Notes: generated from the sequence alone by a model not told the origin. A DNA stretch of 64,000 nt from Scatomorpha sp040765295 (GCA_040765295.1 JAXGSB010000001.1:930001-994000), one strand, 5' to 3'. Positions 8,152 through 16,307 are shown, counted from the stretch's first letter. Program-made: numbers and translations.

Positions 8152-8622
8152 ATGAAGAAGAAACTATATTTAGCTTATGGCTCCAACTTAAACCTATCTC
8201 AAATGGCTGGTAGATGCCCAACTGCTAAGGTTGTAGGAGCTAGTGAACTAAAAGATTACAAGCTTTTATTTAGAGGCCCTACTGGAGGTGCAGTTGCTAC
8301 TGTAGAACCTTCAAAAGGTGACTCAGTTCCAGTTCTAATATGGGAAATTACTAAAAGCGATGAAGCTGCCCTTGATAGATATGAAGGCTTTCCTTTTCTC
8401 TATCGGAAAGAAAGCTTAACAGTAAAAATTAAAGGCAGAAAGAGAAAAGTTATGGCCTACATTATGAATGAAGGTAGAGCACTTGGTCAGCCTAGCATGT
8501 ACTATTATTCAGTAATTCACGATGGTTACACCGCACAAGATTTTGACAATGAAACCCTAAAAGCTGCCCTGGAAGATTCTATAGAAAGGATTAAGGTGGC
8601 AAAAGATGCTGGAGAAGATTAA
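8152..8622 (+). CDS. Gamma-glutamylcyclotransferase (AIG2/GGCT-like)
   Basis: A 156-residue GGCT-fold protein. The substrate loop YGSN is at residues 9-12 and the probable catalytic Glu is E78 in DRYEGFPFLY; PTAKVVGASELKDYKLLF and PVLIWEI are family landmarks. Such enzymes release 5-oxoproline from gamma-glutamyl amines. In phages they accompany amidoligases, suggesting they edit or remove the same linkage. I chose the ATG 6 nt after AAAGGAAG. It overlaps the next small gene by 17 bp. Confidence 0.85.
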   Translation: MKKKLYLAYGSNLNLSQMAGRCPTAKVVGASELKDYKLLFRGPTGGAVATVEPSKGDSVPVLIWEITKSDEAALDRYEGFPFLYRKESLTVKIKGRKRKVMAYIMNEGRALGQPSMYYYSVIHDGYTAQDFDNETLKAALEDSIERIKVAKDAGED

Positions 8623-8782
8623 AGAACAGATCCTTATTATTAGGGAAAGCGGTGTAACAAACATGTTTGATATTAATAGGGTTCAATATGAAGCTAACCA
8701 ATTAGAGTTCTATGAATTAGTTATTTTCCTAGAGGATGAAAAGGAAAAATACATCCAATTTATAATGACTGGCGAACTTTAA
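8606..8782 (+). CDS. Small DUF5049-like protein
   Basis: A 58-residue ORF, MLEKIKEQILIIRESG then VTNMFDINRVQYEANQ and a C-terminal YIQFIMTGEL. The pattern I-R-x-S/T-G-x-T-N-M-F-D-x-N-x-V-Q fits the DUF5049 family of very small phage proteins, function unknown. AAGGTGG inside the cyclotransferase gene serves as SD. It is the last gene before repeat copy 3. Confidence 0.75.
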   Translation: MLEKIKEQILIIRESGVTNMFDINRVQYEANQLEFYELVIFLEDEKEKYIQFIMTGEL

Positions 8783-8785
8783 AAA

Positions 8786-8862
8786 TAGTGTGCTTATATT
8801 GAAAATAGTACTTGCTATATAGCCCCTTCTGAGTGATATATGTATGTAACAAAAAAACACAC
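8786..8862 (+). promoter_or_regulatory. Cargo repeat element, copy 3
   Basis: 77 bp, nearly identical to copy 2: AGTACTTGCTATATA, then CCCCTTCTGAGTGATATA, TGTATGTAAC, A-run and CACAC. It ends 18 bp before the next ATG. An open frame runs through the element and makes the following gene look 16 codons longer than it is. Confidence 0.75.
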
Positions 8863-8880
8863 TTGAAGGGAGAAATTAAA

Positions 8881-9249
8881 ATGAAGAAGATTAAATTATT
8901 TGAAGAGGACATTCAGAGAGCTTTAAAAAACCCAGATGAAGGTTACAAGGAACTAGGAAGGGCCAAAAACTATATCCTACACGAGTACAGAAAGACCTTA
9001 AGAGACCTTGAAACAGACAGCTTGGTAATAGATGAGATCCTTTGGGAAGAAAACTACCAAACTGCCCTAGACTACATGAGGGAAGCGGGTCTAAAAGAAT
9101 TTATCATAACTAATAAAAGCACTGAGCTTATGGACCTACTCCACTTTTTCACCAGCCAAGGCTGCCAGCTTAAAGGACCAGAAACAGTAGAAAGAAAAGT
9201 TGATTATCCCTGGGGAAAAGACATCAAAGGGCTAAGGTTAGCAATTTAG
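8881..9249 (+). CDS. Unknown phage protein of the cargo block
   Basis: A 122-residue acidic/helical protein (MKKIKLFEEDIQRALKNPDEGYKELG...). No motif that I recognise. The middle (LDYMREAGLKEFIITNKSTELMDLLHFF) looks like alternating helix and strand; the C-terminus has a conserved-looking YPWGKDIKGLRL. I chose the ATG after GAAGGGAGA, downstream of repeat copy 3. It is paired with the small gene that follows. Confidence 0.75.
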   Translation: MKKIKLFEEDIQRALKNPDEGYKELGRAKNYILHEYRKTLRDLETDSLVIDEILWEENYQTALDYMREAGLKEFIITNKSTELMDLLHFFTSQGCQLKGPETVERKVDYPWGKDIKGLRLAI

Positions 9250-9264
9250 AAAAAGGAGATAAGA

Positions 9265-9426
9265 ATGCTAAAGAAAACTAAGGAAGGAATAATCTATAAG
9301 GGCAAACTTTATAGAATTAGTAAAGAGGATATAATCTGGCTTGAAAAGGAAAATAAAAAGGACCCAACAGCCCATCCAGCGAGAAATCTAAGAAGTTTAG
9401 CAACAACAATAGAAGAATTAGATTAA
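9265..9426 (+). CDS. Small unknown protein (53 aa)
   Basis: MLKKTKEGIIYKGKLYRISK then a charged helix and THPAR-like basic stretch ending LATTIEELD. It has a strong AAAAGGAGAT SD 4 nt before the ATG, 15 bp after the preceding stop, and a terminator right behind it. It is therefore probably a real gene, though with no recognisable family. Confidence 0.65.
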   Translation: MLKKTKEGIIYKGKLYRISKEDIIWLEKENKKDPTAHPARNLRSLATTIEELD

Positions 9427-9450
9427 GGAGCTCTAGGGCTCTTTTCTCTT
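9427..9450 (+). terminator. Terminator of the copy-3 unit
   Basis: GGAGC and GCTCT pair around a short loop, followed by TTTTCTCTT. It separates the copy-3 unit from the copy-4 unit, supporting independent transcription. Confidence 0.55.
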
Positions 9451-9473
9451 ATAAAAAAGATTAAATTATTTGC

Positions 9474-9531
9474 AAATAGTACTTGCTATATACTCCCTTC
9501 TGAGTGATATATGTATGTAACAAAAACACAC
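9474..9531 (+). promoter_or_regulatory. Cargo repeat element, copy 4
   Basis: 58 bp with AAATAGTACTTGCTATATA, CTCCCTTCTGAGTGATATA and TGTATGTAAC, A-run and CACAC. One C/T swap and a shorter A-run distinguish it from copies 2 and 3. It lies between a terminator and a start codon, which best fits a promoter. Confidence 0.75.
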
Positions 9532-9550
9532 TTACAAGGAGGAAATGAAA

Positions 9551-9745
9551 ATGAAAAAAGGCGATATTTACAAAGTAAAAGGAAAAGAATTATTTTATCA
9601 GCTGGTTGGTTATTGGGGAGAAGATTTAGTTTTTGCTCCAGTAGGAGAAGAAGAAAATCAAGTGCAAATTTATTGCATTGAAGATGTTAGAGAGTTTATA
9701 GACTCAGGCTACTTCAGCAAACTTCATCCAGTAAAAAGAAAATAA
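9551..9745 (+). CDS. Small unknown protein (64 aa)
   Basis: MKKGDIYKVKGKELFYQLVG followed by an aromatic/acidic middle (YWGEDLVFAPVGEEE) and a basic tail (KLHPVKRK). It could be a small beta-barrel by its strand-like pattern, but I recognise no family. I chose the second ATG, 8 nt from AAGGAGG; the first is only 2 nt away. It forms a one-gene unit between repeat copy 4 and a terminator. Confidence 0.7.
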   Translation: MKKGDIYKVKGKELFYQLVGYWGEDLVFAPVGEEENQVQIYCIEDVREFIDSGYFSKLHPVKRK

Positions 9746-9761
9746 AATACCAGCAGAAATA

Positions 9762-9790
9762 AAGAGCTTCTTAGAGGCTCTTTTCTTTTG
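9762..9790 (+). terminator. Terminator before the large terminase gene
   Basis: AAGAGC and GCTCTT pair around TTCTTAGAG-type loop bases and run into TTTTCTTTTG. It closes the copy-4 unit. Confidence 0.7.
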
Positions 9791-9814
9791 CCTAAATAAA
9801 AGGAGGCGGCAGAA

Positions 9815-11416
9815 ATTAGAAAACTCAAAGACTATAAGCCAACTAAGTTTATGGCCAAAGACTCTGTTTATGATGAAGATGCCGCTGATTATGCGGTTTC
9901 TTTTATACAGGCACTAACCCACACTAAAGGTCAGTGGGCAGGGAAACATTTTGAACTTATAGATTGGCAAGAACGAATTATAAGAGATCTATTTGGAACA
10001 ATAAAACCAAATGGATATAGACAATTTAATACAGCTTATGTAGAAATACCAAAAAAGATGGGAAAGTCTGAGCTGGCAGCAGCCATTGCCCTTCTTCTTA
10101 CTTGTGGTGATGGAGAACAAAGAGCAGAGGTTTATGGTGCAGCAGCTGATAGAAACCAAGCTTCCATTGTTTTTAATGTGGCAGCTGACATGGTAAGAAT
10201 GTGCCCACCCCTAGCTAAGAGAGTTAAGATTTTAGATTCGATGAAAAGATTAATATACCAGCCAACAGGAAGTGTGTATCAAGTCCTCTCAGCTGATGTT
10301 AAAAACAAACATGGTTTTAACGTTTCAGGGGTTATATTTGATGAACTTCACACTCAGCCTAATAGGCAGTTATTCGATGTTTTAACAAAAGGATCTGGAG
10401 ATGCTAGAACCCAGCCACTTTATTTCTTAATAACTACAGCAGGAGACAACCAAAATTCTATCTGTTGGGAGGTTCATCAAAAAGCAGTAGATTTACTTGA
10501 AGGTAGAAAGACTGATCCTACCTTCTACCCTGTCATTTATGGTGCAGATATGGATGATGATTGGACAGATCCCGAAGTATGGAAAAAAGCTAATCCCTCC
10601 CTTGGGATAACAGTTACTATGGATAAGGTTGAAGCTGCCTTTAATTCAGCAAAGCAAAACCCTGCAGAAGAAAACAGCTTCAGACAACTAAGACTTAATC
10701 AGTGGGTAAAACAAGCTGTAAGGTGGATGCCTATGGATAAATGGGATGCCTGTGCTTTTAAAGTTGATCCTGAAAGCTTGAAAGGCCGAGTTTGTTATGG
10801 GGGCCTTGACCTGTCATCTTCTACTGATATTACAGCCTTTGTTTTAGTTTTTCCACCAGAAGATGAAGATGACAAATATGCTATCCTTCCCTACTTTTGG
10901 CTACCAGAAGAAACTCTTGATTTGAGAGTCAGGCGAGACCATGTAAATTATGATTTATGGGAAAGGCAAGGATATATCAAAACGACTGAAGGAAATGTTG
11001 TCCACTATGGTTTTATAGAAAACTTCATAGAAGAATTAGGGATGGAATATAACATTAGAGAAATCGCCTTTGACCGTTGGGGAGCAATTCAAATGACACA
11101 AAATCTAGATGCTATGGGTTTTACCGTTGTTCCCTTTGGGCAGGGCTTTAAAGATATGAGCCCGCCTACAAAAGAGTTGATGAAATTAACCTTAGAAGGA
11201 AAGCTTGCTCATAGTGGTCATCCAGTCCTTCGTTGGATGATGGACAATATTTTTGTAAGAACTGACCCTGCTGGAAATGTTAAACCAGACAAGGAAAGAT
11301 CCTCTGAAAAGATAGACGGTGCTGTAGCAACAATAATGGCTTTGGATAGAGCCTTAAGAAATGATGGTGTTAATACTGGTAGTGTCTATGACGAAAGAGG
11401 CATTCTAGTTTTCTAA
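9815..11416 (+). CDS. Terminase large subunit (TerL)
   Basis: The packaging motor and nuclease of an HK97-type phage. Walker A-like VEIPKKMGKSEL, Walker B VSGVIFDELHTQ, the coupling motif TAGDNQNS and the nuclease aspartates in YGGLDLSSSTD and FDRWGA are visible. The frame is open upstream of the first ATG (9851) and encodes IRKLKDYKPTKF, which belongs to this family's N-terminus. A strong AAAAGGAGG sits 8 nt before an ATT at 9815 and no ATG, GTG or TTG is available, so I propose AUU initiation (533 residues). A conventional annotation would start at 9851 with 521 residues and no SD. The cargo block separates it from its small subunit. Confidence 0.9.
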   Translation: MRKLKDYKPTKFMAKDSVYDEDAADYAVSFIQALTHTKGQWAGKHFELIDWQERIIRDLFGTIKPNGYRQFNTAYVEIPKKMGKSELAAAIALLLTCGDGEQRAEVYGAAADRNQASIVFNVAADMVRMCPPLAKRVKILDSMKRLIYQPTGSVYQVLSADVKNKHGFNVSGVIFDELHTQPNRQLFDVLTKGSGDARTQPLYFLITTAGDNQNSICWEVHQKAVDLLEGRKTDPTFYPVIYGADMDDDWTDPEVWKKANPSLGITVTMDKVEAAFNSAKQNPAEENSFRQLRLNQWVKQAVRWMPMDKWDACAFKVDPESLKGRVCYGGLDLSSSTDITAFVLVFPPEDEDDKYAILPYFWLPEETLDLRVRRDHVNYDLWERQGYIKTTEGNVVHYGFIENFIEELGMEYNIREIAFDRWGAIQMTQNLDAMGFTVVPFGQGFKDMSPPTKELMKLTLEGKLAHSGHPVLRWMMDNIFVRTDPAGNVKPDKERSSEKIDGAVATIMALDRALRNDGVNTGSVYDERGILVF

Positions 11417-11437
11417 ACTTATTTAGGAGGTGATTAT

Positions 11438-12688
11438 ATTAATATATTTTCAAGATTATTTAAGCAAGGATCTAAACCAAAGAACTCTTTATTTGGATCC
11501 ACCTACAGCTTTTTCTTTGGCTCTACTTCTAGTGGTAAGAATGTCAATGAAAGAACAGCTATGCAAACAACAGCAGTTTATGCCTGTGTAAGAATTTTAG
11601 CAGAAACAATAGCTTCACTGCCCTTACACACTTATATGAATACTGAAAATGGGAAAGAAAAAGCAAGAGGGCATCCAATATATCACCTCCTTGCAGACTC
11701 TCCCAACCCTGAGATGACTTCATTTGTGTTCAGAGAAACACTGATGGGTCATCTTTTATTATGGGGAAATTCCTATTCACAAATAATTAGGGATGGTAAT
11801 GGGAAGGTAGTATCCCTCTACCCTCTTCTACCCGACAAGATGAAAGTAGAAAGAAGTGAAAAGGGAGAAATTTACTATTTATACACTAGCGAAGGAAAGG
11901 AACATCTCTTAAGGAATACTGAGATTCTTCATATTCCAGGACTAGGATTTGATGGTCTTATTGGCTATTCACCTATAGCTATGGCTAAAAATGCTATTGG
12001 AATGGCCCTAGCTACTGAAGAATATGGAGCCAAGTTCTTTGCTAATGGGGCAAACCCTGGTGGAGTGTTAGAACATCCAGGAGTAGTAAAGGATCCTCAC
12101 AGGATTAGAGATAGTTGGAATCAAGTCTATCAAGGTACATCAAATGCTCATAGGGTTGCTGTGCTTGAAGAGGGAATGAAATTTTCACCAATAGGTATTC
12201 CACCAGAGCAAGCTCAGTTTTTAGAAACTAGGAAATATCAGACTGAAGAAATTTGCAGGATATTCAGAGTGCCACCCCATCTAGTTGGAGATTTGGAAAG
12301 AGCTACTTTTTCTAATATAGAGCATCAATCAATTAGTTTTGTGGTTCATACCATTAGGCCCTGGCTAGTCAGGATAGAGCAATCAATAAATAAGGCTCTC
12401 TTCTCAGACTCTGAAAAAGATAAATACTTTGTATCTTTTTTAGTTGAGGGACTACTTCGTGGAGATTATGAATCAAGAATGCGTGGTTATTCCATCGGTA
12501 TTCAAAATGGCTTTATGTCTCCCAACGATGTAAGAACTCTAGAAAATATGAACCCTATACCCCTAGATGAAGGTGGAAACACATATATGGTTAATGGCAA
12601 TATGCTCAAACTTAAAGATGTTGGAGCTTATGCAAATAATAATGGAGGTGATGAAAATAAAGAAGTTTTGGAACTTTATAAAGAATGA
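11438..12688 (+). CDS. Phage portal protein, HK97 type
   Basis: A 416-residue portal: NERTAMQTTAVYACVRILAE at the N-terminus, the HIPGLGFDGLIGYSPI segment and the C-terminal EICRIFRVPPHLVGDLE...FSNIEHQ signature. It forms the dodecameric vertex ring. The first ATG (11561) would remove about 41 residues (NIFSRLFKQGSKPKNSLFGS...) normal in this family. AGGAGG stands 7 nt before an ATT at 11438 that exactly replaces the expected initiator Met. I therefore annotate an AUU start, as for the preceding terminase. Its end overlaps the protease gene. Confidence 0.9.
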   Translation: MNIFSRLFKQGSKPKNSLFGSTYSFFFGSTSSGKNVNERTAMQTTAVYACVRILAETIASLPLHTYMNTENGKEKARGHPIYHLLADSPNPEMTSFVFRETLMGHLLLWGNSYSQIIRDGNGKVVSLYPLLPDKMKVERSEKGEIYYLYTSEGKEHLLRNTEILHIPGLGFDGLIGYSPIAMAKNAIGMALATEEYGAKFFANGANPGGVLEHPGVVKDPHRIRDSWNQVYQGTSNAHRVAVLEEGMKFSPIGIPPEQAQFLETRKYQTEEICRIFRVPPHLVGDLERATFSNIEHQSISFVVHTIRPWLVRIEQSINKALFSDSEKDKYFVSFLVEGLLRGDYESRMRGYSIGIQNGFMSPNDVRTLENMNPIPLDEGGNTYMVNGNMLKLKDVGAYANNNGGDENKEVLELYKE

Positions 12689-13364
12689 AGATGGTGAAAG
12701 AACCCTCTACTTTGATGGTTATATTGCAGAGGATAGCTGGTTTGATGATGATATTACTCCTAAAAAGTTCAAAGCAGAACTTATGGAATCAGATGGTGAT
12801 ATTTCTGTCTGGATTAACTCCCCTGGTGGAGATGTCTTTGCAGCTAGTCAAATCTACAACATGCTAAAAGAATACAAGGGAAAAGTCACTGTAAAGGTTG
12901 ATGGTTTAGCCGCCTCTGCTGCTTCCGTTATAGCTATGGCAGGTGATGAAGTTTCAATGTCTCCTGTGGCCATGCTTATGATCCATAACCCTTCTACCCT
13001 CATTTGGGGAGAAGAATCAGACATGGTAAAGGCTAAAGAGATGTTGGCAGAAGTTAAAGAAAGTATCATCAATGCCTATGAGGTTAAGACTAAACTTTCT
13101 AGAGAAAAAATATCCAAAATGATGGATATGGAAACCTGGATGAGTGCTAAAAAGGCAGTGGAATTAGGATTTGCTAACAAGGTCTTATATGAAGAAGCAG
13201 ATACCGATCTTCCTGTTTCTAATGGTTTCATCTTTGAAAAAGTAGCAGTTGTTAACTCACTAATAAGTAAGTTCCCTAAAAAGGAAGAAGAAAACAAACC
13301 CGAAATTGAAACTAGTACTTCCCATAAGGAGCTTATGACTAGATTAAATTTAATAAAAAAATAA
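12651..13364 (+). CDS. ClpP-like prohead protease
   Basis: A ClpP/SppA-fold serine protease for capsid maturation: INSPGGDVFAASQIY, then GLAASAASVIAMAGD with the nucleophile Ser, and MLMIHNPS with the His. It lies between portal and major capsid genes as usual. The frame runs through several possible starts. ATG 12651 directly abuts the SD (GGAGGTG), while an ATA at 12657 lies at ideal spacing, and family members begin about there (KKFWNFIKNEDGERTLYF). The true initiator may be AUA, or the adjacent AUG is used inefficiently. About 235-237 residues. Confidence 0.88.
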   Translation: MKIKKFWNFIKNEDGERTLYFDGYIAEDSWFDDDITPKKFKAELMESDGDISVWINSPGGDVFAASQIYNMLKEYKGKVTVKVDGLAASAASVIAMAGDEVSMSPVAMLMIHNPSTLIWGEESDMVKAKEMLAEVKESIINAYEVKTKLSREKISKMMDMETWMSAKKAVELGFANKVLYEEADTDLPVSNGFIFEKVAVVNSLISKFPKKEEENKPEIETSTSHKELMTRLNLIKK

Positions 13365-13380
13365 ATGGAGGTTTTATACA

Positions 13381-14580
13381 ATGAATAAAATAATTGAACT
13401 TAGAGAAAAAAGAGCGAAGCTTTGGGAAACTACCAAGGCTTTTTTAGATTCAAGAAGAAATGAAAAGGGGCTTATCTCAGCTGAAGATACAGCTACCTAT
13501 AACCAAATGGAAGAAGATGTAATGAACCTAGGTAAGGAAATAGAAAGACTTGAAAGACAGGCTGTAATTGATCTAGAACTATCCAAACCTACCTCATCTC
13601 CTATTTCTAATAAGCCTGCTATGAAAGGTGAGGAAGAAGAAAAAACGGGTCGTGCATCCAGTGAGTATAGAAAAGCTTTCTGGAACGTTATGAGAGTGAA
13701 GAACCCAGATAGTCAAGTTTATAACTCCCTTTCCATCGGCGAAGATTCTGAAGGTGGATATCTGGCACCAGACGAGTTTGAAAACACTCTGATTACTACT
13801 CTTGAAGAGGAGAACATCTTTAGAAAGCTAGCTAAAGTTATCAAGACCTCTAGCGGTGATAGAAAGATTCCAGTTGTAGTTACCAAAGGATCTGCAGCTT
13901 GGCTTGATGAAGGTGAGGACTTTGAAGAAAGCGACTCTGTATTTGGTCAAACTTCTATTGGTGCCTATAAACTGGGAACAATGGTTAAAGTATCTGATGA
14001 ACTTTTGAATGACAGTGCTTTTTCTATTGAAAGCTATATAGCTACTGAATTTGCTAGAAGAATTGGTGCTAAGGAAGAAGAAGCTTTCCTTGTAGGAGAT
14101 GGTGACGGAAAACCAACTGGTATCTTTAATGCTACAGGCGGTGGCCAATTAGGTGTAACTACCGCTTCTGCTTCTGCTATTACTGCAGATGAAATTATTG
14201 ATTTAGTTTACTCCTTAAAAGCTCCTTATAGAAAAAATGCAGTATTTATTATGAATGATACTACTGTTAAAGCTATTCGTAAGCTAAAAGATGGCCAGGG
14301 ACAATATCTGTGGCAACCATCCCTAACTGCTGGAACACCAGATACTCTTTTAAATAGGCCAGTATTCACATCTGCCTATGCTCCTACAATTGCTGGAGGT
14401 GCAAATACTATAGCTTTTGGTGACTTTGGATACTACTGGATCGCTGATAGACAAGGCCGTTCTTTTAAGAGATTAAATGAATTGTTTGCTACTAGTGGCC
14501 AAGTTGGTTTCTTAGGTAGTCAAAGAGTTGACGGAAAACTAATCCTTCCAGAAGCAGTCAAGCTTCTAAAGCAGAAATAA
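13381..14580 (+). CDS. Major capsid protein, HK97 fold
   Basis: 399 residues. Residues 1-70 are a charged coiled-coil delta/scaffold domain removed on maturation by the upstream protease. From about residue 95 comes the HK97 shell domain: SEGGYLAPDEFENTLI, RKIPVVVTKG, SDELLNDSAFSIESYI, FLVGDGDGKPTGI and DFGYYWIADRQG. The gene order portal-protease-capsid is classical. Strong GGAGGT SD and ATG. Confidence 0.93.
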   Translation: MNKIIELREKRAKLWETTKAFLDSRRNEKGLISAEDTATYNQMEEDVMNLGKEIERLERQAVIDLELSKPTSSPISNKPAMKGEEEEKTGRASSEYRKAFWNVMRVKNPDSQVYNSLSIGEDSEGGYLAPDEFENTLITTLEEENIFRKLAKVIKTSSGDRKIPVVVTKGSAAWLDEGEDFEESDSVFGQTSIGAYKLGTMVKVSDELLNDSAFSIESYIATEFARRIGAKEEEAFLVGDGDGKPTGIFNATGGGQLGVTTASASAITADEIIDLVYSLKAPYRKNAVFIMNDTTVKAIRKLKDGQGQYLWQPSLTAGTPDTLLNRPVFTSAYAPTIAGGANTIAFGDFGYYWIADRQGRSFKRLNELFATSGQVGFLGSQRVDGKLILPEAVKLLKQK

Positions 14581-14593
14581 GGAGGTATAAACC

Positions 14594-14860
14594 ATGACTT
14601 ATAATGCAAAGAATTATACAGAACAAGGCGGTGAAAAGACCGTTATAGGTGGAACTTTAGAAATTAAGGAGGGAGCTACAGTAACTGGGCTCCCTTCTCC
14701 CACCTTACCTGAGCCTGTAGAAATTCCTCTACTAGATTTTCAAGCAGATAGTGAAGCAACTGATGTAGAAGGTTTAGTAGAAGATTTCAATGCCCTTCTT
14801 TTAAATCTTAAAACAGCTGGACTTATGGCTGAAGAAGCTGAAGAAGAAACTGGAGAATAA
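14594..14860 (+). CDS. Head fibre/decoration protein
   Basis: 88 residues: YNAKNYTEQGGEKTVIGGTLEIKEGATVTGLP with an acidic C-terminal tail. This matches the small phage head-fibre family found right after capsid genes in Firmicute phages, which decorates the capsid surface. SD GGAGGT. Confidence 0.75.
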   Translation: MTYNAKNYTEQGGEKTVIGGTLEIKEGATVTGLPSPTLPEPVEIPLLDFQADSEATDVEGLVEDFNALLLNLKTAGLMAEEAEEETGE

Positions 14861-14883
14861 TGAATGAAAGGATGGTGGCGGTA

Positions 14884-15192
14884 ATGACATTACTTGAAAG
14901 TGTAAAGGCAAATTTAATATTGGAGCATGATGAAGATGATGATCTATTAGAGTCCTATATTGCCGCCTCAATATCCTATGCTGAAAGTTTTCAACACTTG
15001 AAGGAAGGTTTCTACAATGAAAATGAAATGACCCCTGTAACTAGACAAGCAATTATTATGCTCTCTTCCCACTTCTATGAAAGCAGAGATGGTAGTACAG
15101 GAGGTTTCTTTTCAGATACTGCCTTGGCAGGTCAGTTAGCAAGGGAAACTATAGATAATCTTTTAAGGCTAGATAAGGATTGGAAGGTGTAA
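14884..15192 (+). CDS. Head-tail connector, gp6-like
   Basis: About 102 residues. TLLESVKANLILEHDEDDDLLESYIAASISYAESF is the hallmark helical pattern of HK97 gp6/SPP1 gp15-like adaptors, and QAIIMLSSHFYESRDG is the second conserved segment. It binds below the portal ring. An earlier ATG at 14860 overlaps the previous stop; I prefer 14884 because the family begins right before LESVK. Confidence 0.82.
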   Translation: MTLLESVKANLILEHDEDDDLLESYIAASISYAESFQHLKEGFYNENEMTPVTRQAIIMLSSHFYESRDGSTGGFFSDTALAGQLARETIDNLLRLDKDWKV

Positions 15193-15194
15193 CT

Positions 15195-15551
15195 ATGAGT
15201 ATTGGAAGAATAAACACACCTATAAATCTAATTATTGTAGAAAAAGTTAAAGATAAAGAAGGTTTTACTAGAGATAGCTTAAATTCCCTAGCAAAAGTTA
15301 GAGCCTATAAAGAGGATAAGAATGCTAGTAAAAGATGGACCAATAGAGCTATATTTCCCGATGCCACCACTCTCTTTAGATTTCGTAGGATACCAAAGAT
15401 ATCTATTACAAGTGAAATGTTAATTATCTGCCAGGATGAATACTTTGAAATCATAAGTGTAGAAAACATTAGAAATAGAAATATGTATATTGAGGTTTTA
15501 GCAAAAAAGGTGGTGATTCCCAATGGCAAAAATAACAATGAGGATGCCTGA
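15195..15551 (+). CDS. Head closure / head-tail adaptor protein
   Basis: A 118-residue beta-rich protein with IGRINTPINLIIVEKVKDKEGF, RAIFPDATTLFRFRR and EYFEIISVENIRNRNMYIEVLAKK. This is the pattern of phage head-tail joining proteins (SPP1 gp16-like). It starts behind AAGGTG and ends 28 bp inside the next gene. Confidence 0.75.
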   Translation: MSIGRINTPINLIIVEKVKDKEGFTRDSLNSLAKVRAYKEDKNASKRWTNRAIFPDATTLFRFRRIPKISITSEMLIICQDEYFEIISVENIRNRNMYIEVLAKKVVIPNGKNNNEDA

Positions 15552-15954
15552 AGATTTTCTTCTTAAAATTTCTAAGCTTGGAGATAAGACAGATGAAATT
15601 GTACCTAAGGTTCTAGAGTCTGGTGGTGAAGTTGTATTAAATGAAGTAAGTTCAAAACTTAAATCTTCCATTGGTAAGAACACAAAAATAAGAAGCCGCT
15701 CTACTGGTGAGCTAGTTTCCTCTCTGGGCTTAACTCCAGTTTTAATGGACAGGCGAGGACATCACAATATAAAGGTAGGTTTTAAAGAGCCAAGAAGTGA
15801 TGGAGATAGTAATGCCAAGATAGCTAATATCCTGGAATATGGTAGATCCAATCAAGCAGCTAAACCTTTTTTGAAGCCTGCAAGAAGAACTTCAAGAGCA
15901 CCCTGCATAGAAGCCATGAAAGATAGATTTGAGACGGAGGTTAAGAACTTATGA
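15523..15954 (+). CDS. HK97 gp10-like tail completion protein
   Basis: 143 residues. The C-terminal ILEYGRSNQAAKPFLKPARR is diagnostic of the HK97-gp10 family, which joins tail tube to connector. A helical N-terminus (KISKLGDKTDEIVPKVLESGGEVVLNEVSSKLKSSI) precedes it. SD AAGGTGGTG. Four-bp overlap with the next gene. Confidence 0.82.
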   Translation: MAKITMRMPEDFLLKISKLGDKTDEIVPKVLESGGEVVLNEVSSKLKSSIGKNTKIRSRSTGELVSSLGLTPVLMDRRGHHNIKVGFKEPRSDGDSNAKIANILEYGRSNQAAKPFLKPARRTSRAPCIEAMKDRFETEVKNL

Positions 15955-16304
15955 CTATTTTAGAAGAGCTTAATACTCTTATAGAGGATCAAGGTATCCC
16001 TGTTGAAACAGGAGTATTTTCTGAAAGACCTCCAGATCTCTATTTAGTTTTAACCCCTCTCGTAGATTTATTTGACCTTTATGCAGATAACCTACCAGAG
16101 TTTGAAAGCCAGGAAGTAAGGCTTTCTTTATTCTCCAAAGGCAACTATATGAAGATAAGAAACACACTAACCCGTACTTTAATCAGTGCGGGTTTTACTA
16201 TTACTGATATGAGATACATCGGACATGAGGATGATACGAGCTATCATCACTATGCCATCGATGTGATAAAAACATATAAATTTGAATTAGATAAGGAGGA
16301 CTAA
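15951..16304 (+). CDS. Tail terminator-like protein
   Basis: 117 residues, placed between the gp10-like gene and the major tail protein, where siphophages keep the tail terminator. The TRTLISAGFTITDMRYIGHEDDTSYHHYAIDVIKTYKFE segment is typical of the Firmicute version: one helix, then two strands. Sequence similarity to known terminators is modest, so position carries much of the call. Confidence 0.7.
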   Translation: MTILEELNTLIEDQGIPVETGVFSERPPDLYLVLTPLVDLFDLYADNLPEFESQEVRLSLFSKGNYMKIRNTLTRTLISAGFTITDMRYIGHEDDTSYHHYAIDVIKTYKFELDKED

Positions 16305-16307
16305 AAT

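Noticed and set aside
8833..8880. Upstream extension of the 8881 gene
   Set aside because: The extension is the regulatory repeat translated by chance; the real ATG has its own SD.
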